Assembly: GCA_013339765.2 (NCBI GenBank)
Contig: CM023448.1
Span: 282,407,717 to 282,471,716 of the forward strand
DNA length: 64,000 nt
Origin: Haemaphysalis longicornis
Taxonomy: Eukaryota; Arthropoda; Arachnida; Ixodida; Ixodidae
Direction of reading: 5' to 3'
The position numbers and the translations under genes were made by a program. The notes under the pieces were generated by a model. It was not told where the DNA came from, searched no databases, and saw only the letters and a program-made list of their open reading frames with translations. Position 1 is the stretch's first letter; each line of letters begins with the position of its first letter. This document shows positions 35,201-50,200 of this stretch, piece by piece.

Positions 35201-38200
35201 ACTGCAGTACCGAGGATGCAGTATCAAGTATCAATATCGGTATCGGTAATTACCTTTACCTGCATCTTCAATTGGTAATAAAAATATGGTTGCACCCTGC
35301 TAATACTCCTCGTTGGTGCATTTCCCCAGAACTTGCAGGACATGTCACAAGCATGTTAGGTGTAGGTTTGCCTGTATATACAAATCAAAGCTCAGTCCTG
35401 CCACTGTAACATTGGTAGGTAGGTTCAGTACATGTCTGAATATATTTTTCCCATTATCATTGGTCTCATTCCTCCATTGTTTTTACAGTCCGCTTGCAAA
35501 AAATAAAAAAGCACTATCGGGGGCTCTGCTTCTATCAGTGATGATGATGATTACAATGAGCAGGAGGATAGTAGCCTTTTTTATTCACTAAAATTTCAGA
35601 AAACCAAAAATACAAGAAATAAAAAAAATCATCTTGACTTTTTCCACTACCTTAGGGTCAGCTTCGTAAGGGTACATAAATTTAAAAACTAAGGGGGGGT
35701 CAAGACATCTGAACCCCCCCCCCCCCTCTGGATCCACCAGTTCAGGGAATCCTGCTCAGCCCTGACACATAAAATTTCTTTAAATTCACAAAATAGCTTA
35801 TCAATTGCCTCACTGTACTCGTTGTTCCTGTGTGAAGGCTCTAATGGACCCTTTTCCAGTACCGGTCCTCCTAGCAGCCACTACGGCAAACTAAGCAGTC
35901 AGGGCACAAAAGATCTCGCTGTACAGTCAAACCTCGATATATCGAACACGGGTATATCGAATTATTGCCTATATCGAACACTTTCTATATCACGCGGAAA
36001 ATCACCTGCATTTTTAATTTTTTATTTCGAACTGGGACGAACATGAAATGGGTATATAGAACTCCGTCACCCAGGACTGCCCAGACCGCTCGCGCTCTGT
36101 TGCCAGGCGGCGAGCTTTCCCGCAGTACCCTCGAGGATAGTGGTGACGCGATGGGCGTTCCCGACTGCTGCGCATCGGTTTCCCCGAAGCAGAATTGGAC
36201 GGTGCAAAAGAAGAATGCGAGCCTGAAGAAACCTGGGGACAGCTGGAGCGCTTTGTTGGTGCTGAGCCACGAAGCATGTGCATTGATGACTTTGTTGGCG
36301 GTGACGACAGCACCGGAACGACGGCAGAGTTGACGGATGTGGAGATCTTAGCGGAGCTAGGTTACTACAGAGCGCACAAACGAAGACGCTGCCGAGGTTG
36401 TACCCGCGAGCGCTGATAGTGCCCCGCTGCCGACTTCGACCGAGGCCTCAGCGGTTTTGGCCCTAGCGCACCGCTACAGCAGCGCTATAGAAGGCACCGG
36501 ACTGTCGCTCGTGGAACGTTGAGAAAGTCTTGTATAACACGCCAGGCTACCCTGCTGCAGTACTTTAAGCCAAAAGAACAAATACTTTGAAGCACCAAGT
36601 GAGTATTTACTGCACAATTCGTTCATTTATTGATTTGTACCAGTTTATGACACGTTTTTTACGTAATTTTATATATCGAATTCTGGTTATATCGAACTAT
36701 TTCGCGGGTACCGCGCTGTTCGATATATCGAGGTTTCACTGTAAAAAACTTGTGCCCGTAACATCCTCATTGCCCAATCCTTCTCCTCGCCCCCCAGCCT
36801 CCGCCGCCATGAAAGCCATGGAAGAAGGTGCACATTACTGAGACGAATCTGCACTAGGCGAAGGGCCATTTTCTTTTTTTTTCTTTTTTTCGCCTTTGTG
36901 ACTCCCACACTGGTAGCCATGTGCTCGCTGCGTGGGCAGCCTTCCTTTCCTGTGCAAGCTTTGCCCTTTCCTTTAGAAGCTTTTTTTCCCCTGTGCGAGT
37001 ATGTACGAACTCACCGCGAACTGCTGAAAAAGCGGGTATGTCGAAAAGGTGCAGCCCTACAAAATAGCAGCTCCTCTCCCAGCAGCAAGGTGGGGATGCG
37101 CCAGGTGTTTATTTTGCCCGGGGCAACCTGACAGAATGGTGGACGGGCAGCTCACGCATGTGCAGATCACTTCTGGGAAAAGGTTCATCGTGCCAGCACT
37201 AGCATACCTTAACTCTTTCGTTACCACACCTTCAAATCGATCACCGGTGATCGATGATTAATGTGGCCTACTTCGACATGTTGTAGTCGTTTTTCGTACA
37301 CCTAATGCGGCCAGTGGTTAGTCTAGGCACTGCACTTTTAGAATCAGTTTAAATTTTCCCGCTCCGGCGACATTGAGATTTTTGACGGCGTTTTTTGCGA
37401 GCTAAGGTGCGTGTGTTTTTGAGGAAGGGGGGCGTGGCTGCGGCGCTTGACAAAAAAGGATGCAGATCGTGGTTAGGCCGCACTACCATAATAGTTTTTT
37501 GTCAAAAAGCTCCTGCCAAATCAAATACCAAATAATGTGGTCAGCTTTGTAATCTGACAGCGTTGAGAGGTGACAGTTACTTGAAAATGGCACCAGATAT
37601 TCACTAATGATCTTTGGTTCGGACAAAGGGCAGCTTTATTCTCCCAAAGCTTATTTCTGATGGACCCCTGCATGTCTAGCTAGTGTGCCTGGCATTTTCA
37701 ACCATTTTCCAGCAGTTTCGGTTTCGTTTTTGCATTGCAAAGTTCATATTTGGCGCTACTTAGCACTACTACGCAGTTACCCAACTAACAGCTCATTTGC
37801 CATGGCGCCTCCGTTGCCCGCTACTGCTCCTCAAAACAAGCATGCCGCTCGCGCTTCCACGTTATCTACGCCTTGCTTCTGCGATAAGACCTTCCGCTGA
37901 AAGTCAAACGATAACACCAAGTCGTTGGGTATCAGTTCAGACGAGGAGAACGCTTCCAATTGGCCTTGAACGCCGCCAGTTGTTCACCGGCCAGTTTCGG
38001 TTTCATACGTGGGTATTTCCGGAGGTCTAGTGTCGCTTCTTAGTAGTACTGTCTTTTCTGACAAAGTCTCCAACAGCCTTGTATTTGTTTCTTTCGAAAT
38101 TGTTAGGCGGCGCTGCAATGTAGTAGGCTCGTAGTGCTGAACTCACTTCATAGCCTGACGGCGGCTTGGTGAAAGCTTGCTGGGCATGATTCTAGCGCAT

Positions 38201-41200
38201 CGTACCTTATTCCTGCAAGCAGGGCTACCATAGTGAGTCAGAACATGATAATAAACCGCAAATGAAAGTTCTGACTGATAAGTGATCATCAGAACGTCAA
38301 CAAGCATCCACCAAAGAGTTTAGTTTTCAACTCCAAACAGATTTCTTCACATCGCTTGCTTGCCTTCAGTACTGTGCCGGTCATAATCATTAACAAGGTG
38401 TTTTTACATCACGTGGAGGCTAATTGGGGCCTTTAATAATGTCAAACCACCAGATTTCTTCTAGAGAACCACCCAAAATAGCAAAATTTGAAATAGTGGT
38501 TGGACTTCACCACATGGCACGGGCACCACGCAGGCTAACATTTTTTTTTATATCTGACCAATTGTACTGCGCAACTCAATTTTTTTCTAGGACGGGTTTT
38601 TGAAATGTTTGCCCACAAAATGTATATTCTAAATTTTTTCTACTATTGCTCGTTTATTATACACAACTTACTTTTTTTATTTTCTTCGACGCGTGGACAA
38701 AAATTTCGTATTCGATAATTTTTTTCGCAATCATTACTTAGGAAACATTATTAAAACTGGTGTCGTTGGAAAGCGTGTGGAATGATCAGCATTTTATGTC
38801 ACTGCAATGTGTGCGCCTAACCAATATGTATAGCACAGAAAAAATGTTTTGTTAGACCCCTCAAAATTGGTCAATTTCCCGCGGTAACGAAAGAGTTAAA
38901 CTTGAAGTTGTGAGCACTGCAACAAGCAAAAGAGGATAGGCAGCCACGGGAGGAGAGATTGGAAGCACACCGCTTTATCAACGGTGATGTCTATGACGTC
39001 GTCCTCATCCTTGAGTGTCCTGGTGGAGACGAATCGGGATTCCAGGCCCTGGCTGGGCTGGCAGATCAGAGCTGCCCGCTGGAATTCCTTGCGTTCTCTC
39101 TCCTTCTCCCACTCAGTCATGCTCAGTGGCTGCATGGCAGGAAACACCTCTGCAAGTGGACGTGCAAATAAAGTTCATTCACAGACGTACCACGCTTTTT
39201 GTTTGACAACAGAAAATTTTTACGCTACCAAAATGCAGCATCATAACTGCCAATGCATTTTAGGAAATGCATCTACAAAGGCAACACTTGTCATGCGAAG
39301 AAATCGCATCGGCATAAAGGACCAGCACGAGACGAAAAAACGCAAAAAAAACGACGACAAAAAAGAAGACGCAATGCACGTGGCGCCACATTCATCGACA
39401 CCGTCCACGGCGCGATGTGCTTGCGACCACGGCACGAGCTCGCGCCGGCAACTGGCGAATGAGAAGCTGCCAGCGACAGCGGCCGGCGGGCAGAGACGAA
39501 CCAGAGAAGAACACCGAGAGAAGGGAGACTGAGAAACGTGGAGCGTGACCGGGATGCGCGGCGGTCGGGCGACCGGACCCCGTGCCGTGCCCCAAGAGGT
39601 CATCCACGACTGCAGCCTCCAAGACTTCTCCTCCGCAAATAAGTCGTCTCGCTGTGCGTTGTTGAGAGACAGCGACTCTCCAAGACTGCTGCGTTGGCCT
39701 CTCCGCAACGGGAGCTGGGAGCGCGCTCGGCCACCTCGGTAACGACATCTGCTAGACCATGCAACATCGCATCACCACGACTGCGCCTCTGGGACGTGAG
39801 GTAGGACAACCCCGTTCCCGCAGCGAACACCTACCGTGACCTTGTCGTTCACCTTGAACTCTTTCCCGCTTATTCGAACTGTTCTGTTTCCCTTCATTCC
39901 CTGACTTTGACTCTTTAACGTTTGTTTGATCTCTTTAGCATTTTCCCCTTCTATCCTTCGGTTCCTCAGTGCTCTTTAGTTTCTCTGTCCATAGTGTGTG
40001 TATTTATTTGGGTTTTGGATAGAACATAAACATAGTCTTGTTCAAAATTTATACTTTTATTTGTTATTATTGTCCCGAACCTGACACACTATCATTATTC
40101 ACAATATTGACACTGTCATTACATGACATGATAAGTGGTTTACAGATTAAGCTCACGTTTCTTCACACAAATTCTTCTCTCGTGATGTCAATCCATAAAA
40201 AGTTTGAAGCAGAAAGCACCCTGGTGCATGAGGTTTGGCCGATAGTAGGGATTCATATTAGTCTGCTGCTAAATGGATTGCAGGTCTATCAAAGATAACC
40301 TTCACACTGACGTTACAGATGTCTGCAAGACCACATCATCAATGACTGTCACCACTCCAGAATTGTTGCTGAACTTTGTGAGCACTATGGTACTGACACT
40401 AGGATGAAGTTCAAAACGGTTGAAAGGAACCTTGCAGATGAGCAAATTCAACATAAAGGTTTTGATAGAAATGTAAAACTTGCACTGTTCCGTTTCCTTG
40501 AAATGTATACCTTATTTAATCGAGTATAACGTGCCCTTGGTTCTAATGCGCACGTAGGTTTTGTGACTGCAAAAAAATTAAAAAATAATAATAATAATAA
40601 AAATTAAAAAGCACCACTTCTAACGGGCATGTGATTCCAGTAAATAAAAAAAAAATGTGCAAACACTTTCATATTTCAAGGGCAAGCTGTTTATCCCCCT
40701 GAACTTCACATTGACTGTCACTCTCAGACAGATACTTCCTCTCCAACCACATTTCGTCTTCAGTGTTGTCCATGGCATTAGAAATTCTGTATTTCTTGGA
40801 TGCCTTTGCAACCATAATTGGTGGAATTCCACAGCAAGCTTCGGCCACCCACCTGTCCATTTGCTCAATTGAGACACGCTTAACCACTTGCCGCTCTCTT
40901 CCACGTGTAGAATAACTTTATGCTTACAGCTATTCTTATAGGTTGTATTCACTGATGAGGCATGCATGCAGGCAACCATGTGAGTGCGCCGTCACTGGTT
41001 ACGTCGGGCTCCACAAGACAACGCACGCCGGTGTTTTTTTTTCTGTGGCGTGCGGGCGTGGTGGCATAAGCCGTGCCATGTCTGTGGCACATCGGACATG
41101 TCCATGGCCACTCCTAGTGTTGCCAAGCGAAGAAATTGACAGCTAAATTTTCAGTTAATACTATCTATAGCAGACACGACACATTTTCATGGTCTCTGCT

Positions 41201-44200
41201 TTTGTCCTGAGTAGAGGACGAAAGCAGAGACCATGAAATTACTTTGCTTTTTCCAATGAAGGTGCTTACCTCCAGGCCCATAAGCCCTGACCTTTGGGAC
41301 TGTTCCATTACCTGCTGCCACTTTCTGTGGCATGTACAGGGATGCTGCTGTGTAGTTCATAGCCACTTATAAGGGGTTTTGGCTTTCTCTCACTTGTTTT
41401 TCTTTACCCACAACCTTTACCCACATAAAGCTTGTCACAGTCACATCTCAATGTAAATAATACAATTAAATAGGATGTCCAGGAACAAATGAGGCTTGGT
41501 AAGATGCTCGAGCACCAACAAAGGGCTTCTATGGGTGCCTTTCTGTGCGCTTCCCTCATGAGTATCAGCACGACCACAGCAGAATACCATCGTCTGGCAT
41601 CCCACGTGCATACATTTGTTGTCTTCTTGTTTAACGCCTGTTAAGTGCACATGACAGGTTGCTTTAGCCTTTCAACATGCATCTGCACCAGTCATGATGA
41701 TTGCAGCGTCATTTTGGAACATAAACGTCGTAAAAAATCTTGTTGCAGACCCCCCCTAAAGGTTGGACGTAGTGCAAGATACTGCATTGTTAAGTAAGGG
41801 CCACATTCGGCTAAATATGTGCAGGGTGACACATAACAGCAAGAAGCAACGAAAGTTAACATCATGCAATAATTCAGTGTCTTCAAGTCAGAAAGGAACA
41901 GAAAGGCTTATATGTGTTCAAAAAAACCTCATGTAACCTCAGAAATGACAGCGCCCTTTCGTCTCAACTCACGCCAGGCAGGACTCATCAAACTCAAAGA
42001 GACTCAAATCCCTGTGTAATTTGAGAGTGTAGCCGGAACGCCAACTATTGCTGCATTGGAAATGTAAAATGAAATCATGGAATAAATTTTTTTGCACGTA
42101 CCTTCAGGCGGTATGCACTTTCTTTCATTTTTCTTAGTTAACAAACAAGTTATCCCACAAAGGACACAGTTAAAAACTGAGTCTTTAGTGGGATCACCTG
42201 TTTGTGTAGTACTGTATGCAGCACACAAAAAGAGAAATGCAATGCTGGGAGCTTTTGGTTTCTGCTACAGCCCATAGCCCCCGGATTTTAGTCTCATCAG
42301 GCTCTGTGTGGCATCTATGTTCTCAAGAGGCTAAAAGTAAGAGATGGGTAAGGTTTGTTACCACTCGCCTCAGGGCAAGCCAGACACAGCCCAAAGCCTT
42401 TCAGACATGTTCCTTCCAGGATATCGTACCCCCTTATTCTACCAAATGTTTTCCCAGCACATCCAAAAACATTGTCACACTGACAACTCCAAGCTAGGGT
42501 GGCTTGTGCACTGTCGCAATAACTAAATAACGAGGCTGTCAGTCAGTACAGAATTATGACATTGAAAAGTGTAACCAGTGCTACATGAGGTATGAGTGCT
42601 ACACTTGATTATGTAAGTGCGCTACTGCACCCTGGCCATGTGAGTAAACGTGGCTTACTAAGGCATCGTCACAAGGCTTCAGGGTAAAGGAATCATTCAG
42701 AGCTGCACCTCACGCTGGCTTCGCGATGACAGTCTGTTACACACACCTCGTGCATATATAGAGACCGATTGTGCCCCATTACAGCGGCATCAAAAATATT
42801 TCCACTTTTGTAAATCACATGTGCCCTGCGAGCACTGTTACTGCTCCACAAAAATATTAATCTCCAATGCACACAAACGAAATCGCAGCTGTGAATGCGG
42901 TAAATACATGCAGCAACAATGGGAAACCAGCAGGAGTACCCACAGCTGCTTTCAAAACGTGTTACTAGAAGGCTTTTAGTGGTGCGCCTACAGATGGCCA
43001 GCTAAGCAGGGTTTGGCTGGCTCTTTCACGAACACGCCATAGGCCATCGTCATGGGTGAACGATGATTTTCAAACCTCACGCAAAAAGTAACAACGGCAA
43101 TATTCGGACAATTGACGCCATCTGGCGTGTTCAGTGAAAACCCTTTTTTCAGTTCTGTTGCCGTTTATTTACATTTCACGTGAGTAGACCGCATCATGAG
43201 TGAAATGTGAACCCAAGGTAGCAGCGAGTTGGGCGAAAATAGCGTCCTGTTTCACTGCGCACTCTGCAAAGGCGGACAGCGGTTTCAGGGACTTCGGCCA
43301 CTGCTGCTGCTGCTGCTTTTTTTTTACCGCAGCAGAAGTGATGACTCCAGCGACGATGTGGATTCTTCAGATTTTAGTTCTGATGAAGACTCTCCCGTTC
43401 AACCGCCTCATACTTCGATAGGTGCTCCCAGGGAAGGTTAGTTTTTGACTTAGCGCTGTATTTATAAACAAAATCTACCTAACATCTGACGACTGCGGTA
43501 TTAATTTCATGTGTAGGATCTGGACGATGTGTGGCGGGGATATTTTGCCAAATGCACCGCGCCACATCGCGTTATCACCTTCAAGATAGCCTGGGGCTCG
43601 CGTAAAATTAGCGCTGCGGTGTGACGCGTGGTGCTTTTTAAGAACGCTAAATTTTTTTATTGGTTTTTACCACTGCAGTGACAAGGATTTCGTGTGAAAA
43701 CACCAACACGCATGCTTGGATGCATATTTTAGAGAGACCGATTGAGTCTCGAGTGGCTTCGCAGAGTGGCACAGCCGTCAGGGCCGTCAGGTTGGTGGGC
43801 TCACAAAAATCCAGAACTTGGTGTACAGCCTTGATTTATTTTTTTTGTCAACTACGAAGTTTCTGAGAAAGCTGCATAGCTTTCCTTTGTAGCCATATGG
43901 TTGCATTGAGGTGGATGTCAAACTTTCCTTCGCAGAAACTTACTCCACCTTTGGGATTTCCCCCAAATCTGGTCGATTAAAGCCTTGGTGTATATATTGA
44001 GTCATAGCTTAGGAACGTACAAACATTTTGTATATCTTAGAATTCGTAAAATAATTTTTAGGCTCAGTAAAATTGCCTATTTGTGTTTTGTGTATACTTT
44101 TTTCTGCATTTGTTTTTGTTTCGTTGACCAATAAACTGTCAATAATTACACATTTCATAAAACTGCTGTTATGTGTTTGAACGAGAAATCTATAAGCTAC

Positions 44201-47200
44201 AATTTCATGCATAGCAATGCTAAATGTGTCCAGTAGCTCAAGAGAAAAAAAAAAAAAGTTTTTGGAAGCGCTCAAAATCGACCATTTTTCCGCAGTCACA
44301 GAAGAGTTAAAGGAACCACGAAGACAACATACAACTTGGCTCCAATTGTCAAAATAGCACTCATGGCAGTTTTCACACAAACTACAATCAAATAAGCTAT
44401 ATACTAAGAAAAACAGAAGAAAGGGAGGCACCAGCTACTCTACTGCACTTAAGCTGTGACACTTAAGCTGTGACACTTAAGCTGTGACACAATCTAACTT
44501 GTGCGATTGGCTGATGCTGAGCAAATTAACCAGTTATTGAAACAGCTTTGGAAATTCCAGCTTGAGCTCATAGTGTTTCAAGTAAAGAATAATGTTACGC
44601 TGTGACAATAAGGTAATCAGCAAATAGCTACAGTACAACAACATGAAGAAAATCAACATTAATTGCAGGCTTGAGGCCAAAGCCACAACTGACACTGTGC
44701 CATCTCTTGAGCTGTCCTAACAGGAAGATGGCTTTTGAAGTAGAAAAATTACCGACAAATCCCACCTGCCATTTTTCTGACGAGGCACAGAGGGTACAGG
44801 TGAGCCCAAGTTGTCTAATTCTAGTCGCTTGCATCGGCTGAAGCAAGGAGAAAGCCCACTGCCATAGGGTTACTTTATGCTGAAACCCCTGCGATATCTT
44901 ACTAGGTTTGATCAGCGATTTCAAACTTCTGGTTTCTCCATGACAATGCCAAGTCGGTGCACTGACTCACTGTTTTTGGCAGGTCCCTCAAATATGTCAC
45001 AGGACTTTTTACACATCATGCTGCGGCACAGTAAGTGAGTAATTTGAAATCCACCCCTTTAAACACTACTTCCCAAGTGATGGCAGCAACCTTTCTTGTC
45101 GAACAAAATTGTAGCGAGGTACAAGATGCCCAATCTTACAAATAAAGCAAAGTTATACGTATGCTGTCTTCATGTTCCCTTTAAAAAACTGTGCATGTAA
45201 AAAGGATGTTGCCCACATCCTGTCGCCTGCATGGCTGTTCTTTCTGGCATAGAAAGTGACAGAAGGGGGGAGATGACATGGGAGAGAAGGGAGGAGGATG
45301 CTCCTCATCCCCTCCCCTGTCCTCTTCCTCTGCACTTCAAACAGGGACACGAATGGCTTTGGCTCTTTTTTCAGTGGTTCACTGCATTCAAGATCATGGC
45401 AATGATGAGAGGTTATAAAAAGGACAACAAATCAAACTGCGCTCCTCCCTTATATCAACACTGCGCTAGCTCTATGCTAGGCTTTTCCAGGAACCTCTAC
45501 ACCTGACAAAAACAATACACTCACCCAGTCTGTTTGAACCCTGGAGGGACAGGTACTGCTCAAATCGCTTCTGCTTTGCTTCGTCTCGTGCAAAGGGCTT
45601 GGTAGGCTGTCCTGGCACCGGAAGAGAAACAGGCACAGGTGGCTTAGTGGCGGCTGGTGCTGCTTGGGCGGCAGCTTGGGATGGCTGAGGGACGCTGGCA
45701 TCACGCTGCGCTTCCTTTGGTCGCTCTCCACTGCCGCCTTTCTTAATGCTCTCCAGCCTCTCCCTGTCAGCAGGGGACACGAGGTCAAAGATCGATCCTG
45801 AGAAGAAAAAAAATAATCAATTAATTTGCCCCGCTTGAATGCCAGACAGCAACTTTTACAGAGCCGTGAAAACTATTGGAAACACAGGATATTAGCAAAT
45901 TTCATGCAGCTTTTATAAAAATATTTATGACCCAAAGAGTCCTTCATAACCTTGCTTTATTAACTCGCCTTGCAGCATTTCAAATTAAATGTTACACATA
46001 TACAGCTGTCCCAAAAACACATCTGCAAACGTGGGCGCAATTGCTGTGAACACTTGTGGATGCAGAAATTGAAAAGAGTGCATGATTACCTGAGTGTTCC
46101 GTTATCTTGTCCTTGTAAAGGTCACTCTTCGGTTCTTCAAAACGTCTTCGTTCACGCTTAGGTGGCTCATGAAAAGGTTTGAAATCAGCAGGAATCTTCG
46201 GTGGCGGGTAGAGTTTCATCACAGTTGGTGGCTCTTTGGCCAAGTGGAAGCCTTCCAGGGCCTTCGAGCGGTCATGTACGGGCTTGCTCTTTGGTCCTAG
46301 AAGAAACGTTCCAACTAATGTTAGCTCACATATTCGTGCAAACAAGTGTTAGAAGGACACATCAAAAACAATAAGAGGAAGATAAACAACAGCTCATTCA
46401 AGGAGTCCAATGTACTTATGCAGAAAATGCCCTGATGAATGTCTGAGATACCAATAACAAAAAAAAAAAAAAAAAAAAAAAAACATAATGCCCCGTTCTG
46501 GAAGAAAGATGGTTGAAATGCAAAGCTTTTTCCGATCCAAATGCAAAGTACACAATCCAATCAGTCAAAGTTCAAATCTACAACAACATTGAGCTATCTG
46601 AATGTGATGTTACGATTTTCTATTAGTTTGTGATTGGTCACTTGAACATGCTGATTCGGTTAGCTAAGCGGTACTGTTCATTTGGACTTTGGCTGATTGG
46701 ATTGCGGCCTTTGCATTTGTATCAGAGAAAGCTTTGCATTTCATCACCATCATCATCGTGTGCCCTTTGTGGAAACCCACTGTGCAAAGTTGGCTATCTT
46801 GCAGTGTGTTTTTTTCCCCCAACACCACAAGTGAGACATAGAAAGCTTCACTTTAATACAGTAACAGATGCCAATGGGCAGAAATAATACTCAAACTTTT
46901 GTCAACCCTGCCAACAGCAAAGTAATTTTTGGCACACCCAGAACCAAAGCAGACTGACCTGGCAAAGGGCCTCCTGAGGCTCCCTTTAGCAAAGAATAAA
47001 GTTCATGAGCAGCCTTTCATAGCTGCCAGATTGGCGGATGACTTCAATTAAGCACTGCAAGAATGGTAACACTGCTGCTAAGCAAATTTCCAGTGATCCC
47101 GCAAGTACATGCCGCCTCCGTTACATGCTCAGTGTAGCACAAACAAGCAATTCTTGCATAAGAAGCTACATTAGGGCTCTGTGCGCATCAGATATGTGCT

Positions 47201-50200
47201 ACGTACATTCCTCCCCAAACAGCATTGCCACAGGAGGGATAAGAACGAAATTCTTACAAGACACCCTACACGTAGACCTCAATTCAAGACAGTTCTAGTG
47301 CGCAGCCATTCCGAGCGAACTGCCATGATGGAGTGTGGAAATACTATTGGCTGTAACGTAGCGGATGACAGCTAACGTTGCCAGCCTTCAAAAACCGCTG
47401 GTAATCACCAGTTCTTCAAGCACTCTGCCATAACTAAAAGTTGATAAGTGTACTACTCCCACAATTTACGTCACACAGAAAAAATCAGCGGCTGCCCACA
47501 GATACCTCGAATTCACATTAGAGCTGAGTAAATAAACAGTCACTACAGCCCTGCAGTTAAGAAACTTGGCTTCAAGTTTTGACAGAACACTCGTGCGCAC
47601 TTTACCGGGTCATCCAACAAAAGACAGTGATGTGGCTACGCTCACTTTTTACTTGGCCCCCTTCCTGCCTCCCCTCTGATTTGCTAGCAAGCAAGGGCAG
47701 CCTGTAGGGGCCTCTAGGCGTTAACACTGCAAGGAAGCTACCATGCCCATGAACCATGCGATGCAACTGCCAGTTTCATTCCCACCCATCTGGACAATGA
47801 AAGTGAAAGGGGCCACACAGTGAGCAGGCAGTGCAAAAACACTTTCAGGAAGAATTAAAAGCCTTGCAGCATTCATTTGTTCAACGCACAGTTGGAACTG
47901 CTGAAACATTTATATCTGCGTGTGTATAATGAGCAACATTTTAAAATGCCAATCTATCTTGCTGAATGAATCCTGCATTACCAAATGAATTGGTCAAATG
48001 CTGTTATATCTTACATATGCAATGAATGACCTAATGTTTCAGTAGTAAAGTATTTCTACATGAAATAAAACTTGCAACAGCTAGTGTAGTTAGGAAATGG
48101 CAATGGCGCTATGTAAAAACCTTCAAGCCTCTCTCGGAGGGCCTGAAATCTTATAAACCATGATAGCTGTTTGACTTTGTTTCGAGGAGAATAACAAAAA
48201 TGTTTTTAACAAGGTTTTTAATGTAAAATTAACAAAGCAACTTGCTAATAAGTTAGACTCCCCATCAAGTCTACGCTGAATCCTCAGGAAGGCCAGACAA
48301 ATGGGAAGTCCCTGGTTGGTTTTAACTCGAACCACATCACTCTCAAACTTTATCCCAACCTTCTGCACAAGAAGCAACACATCAGCACTAACGGCTTACT
48401 TTGACCAAATGATTAATCTTAATTAAGCAAAGGTGTCTGCAGAGACTGATTATTATGACAAAGACAACACAAGAGTTGCTGTTCAGAAAAAAAAAAAAAA
48501 TTAGTACGTTTTTTGCAAGGTTTATTTGCATAAAGGCACATTTTTATTTACTTGATATAACCATGATGTATTTTATCGCTTGATATTTCAAATGCATCAT
48601 GATTATTTCGCAGCCAAGTTCTTTTGATATGAAAATGCACTGCCAAACAATGCACCCATGGGGTGCTATTCCCCGTGAGGGTCATTCATAAATAACCTGG
48701 GCCATTTTTTAACCTAGTTGTTTGTCTGCTCAATGTTCGTCCAAGACAAGGTGTCACAGTGCAATGTGTACTATGAAACAATCACACAGAGACTAAAAAC
48801 ATTGTTTGTAAAATGGTCCAAGTTGCTTGTGAATGACTCCCTTACAGAATATTACCCCTTATTTCCAATGCAGCATGAGAGAACTGGAAACTTAAGCTCA
48901 TGTATTCAGATTCATACCTTCAATGGCTGGAAGACTCTTGCGAGGCTTTTCGTCGAGTTCATCAGCTACCTCAAAGCTGTACTGAGACATATCTTCTCGT
49001 GCGTATATATCGCCATCTTCCTCTTCAAAGGCCCCAACACCAAATGCCTAGAAGAAGAGTTTCACACATCGTAAAGACATATTGTGATGAAATCTATTGA
49101 GTTTCGGGGTTCCACAACATGCTTCAATATATGGTGAAGTACACAAATTTACTGTGATAAATATACTGTGAGCATGTGAAGACAAACATACCCGTTTTCA
49201 AATATAGCAAAACCTCATGAAATGAAAGTTGAGAAAGGTTTGTTGCTCAAAAATAACAACCCAAGAGTAGTTTGATTTTGTAAAAATAAAAAAACGGAAC
49301 ACTTTACAGGCACTACTCGTGGCATCAGCAGAAATTTTCCCAGGAGGAAGCAAAACGGGCCTGGTATAAGCAGGAGGGGGGGACTAATGTGTTTGGAAAA
49401 TTTTAAAATAAAGGTAGAAAAAGATATGCATAGTATTATGTAAACAATATAATCTAACTGTTATCCTTTCCATCAATCTTGACTGGCCGTGAAACCAACC
49501 TTGCAACAATGCCAATAGAGGAGGCATGGAATGCACTGTACGCTTTGTAGGGCCAGTTTTGAGGGCTCTTGGTCAATTGATTGATTGATTGTAGGGTTTA
49601 ATGAGCCGGCGCAACAGAGGCGATGAGGCGTGCCATAGTGGAGGACTCCGGATTGATTTTGACCACCTGGGGATCTTTAACGTGCTCCTAAATCGTGTAC
49701 ACACGGGCGTTTTTGCTTTTCGCCTCCATCAGAAAAGCGGCCGCCACGGCCGAGAATCAAAACCGCATCCTCGTGCTCAGCAGTGCAACACCTTAGCCAC
49801 TGAGCCACCACGGCAGGTGCTCTTGGTCAACTCTCCCCCCACTTACTCCCATGTAGATTCACCAGTGCAGGCTTTTAATATAACAGCTGTCTTCATTGCG
49901 CACAGCACAACAATTTGTTGTGCACGTCTTTTTCCAGGTTTCCTTTCTGAACAAGGGAGTGCAGGCCAACGAGCAGTCATTTAAGCTGAGACAAAATAAG
50001 GTTACTTCAAATACTGATAATGCAGTGTGCCATGTCTGTTTACTCATGTAAGTACTAAGCACAGCGCACAGCATGAGGCATATAACGATGATCCAAGCCC
50101 ATCCAAATAGTGGAAAAAGTGTGGCTTTTACACAAGTATATATGCTACATTACCAAAGTTTAGGTGTGTTGCACTGTAAGCAGATTTAGAGCAATTTGAA

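Noticed and set aside
39241..39748. Open frames of 118-155 codons (minus strand) in a GC-richer patch
   Set aside because: There is no domain, both strands are open because of composition, and the patch lies within an intron of a well-supported gene.
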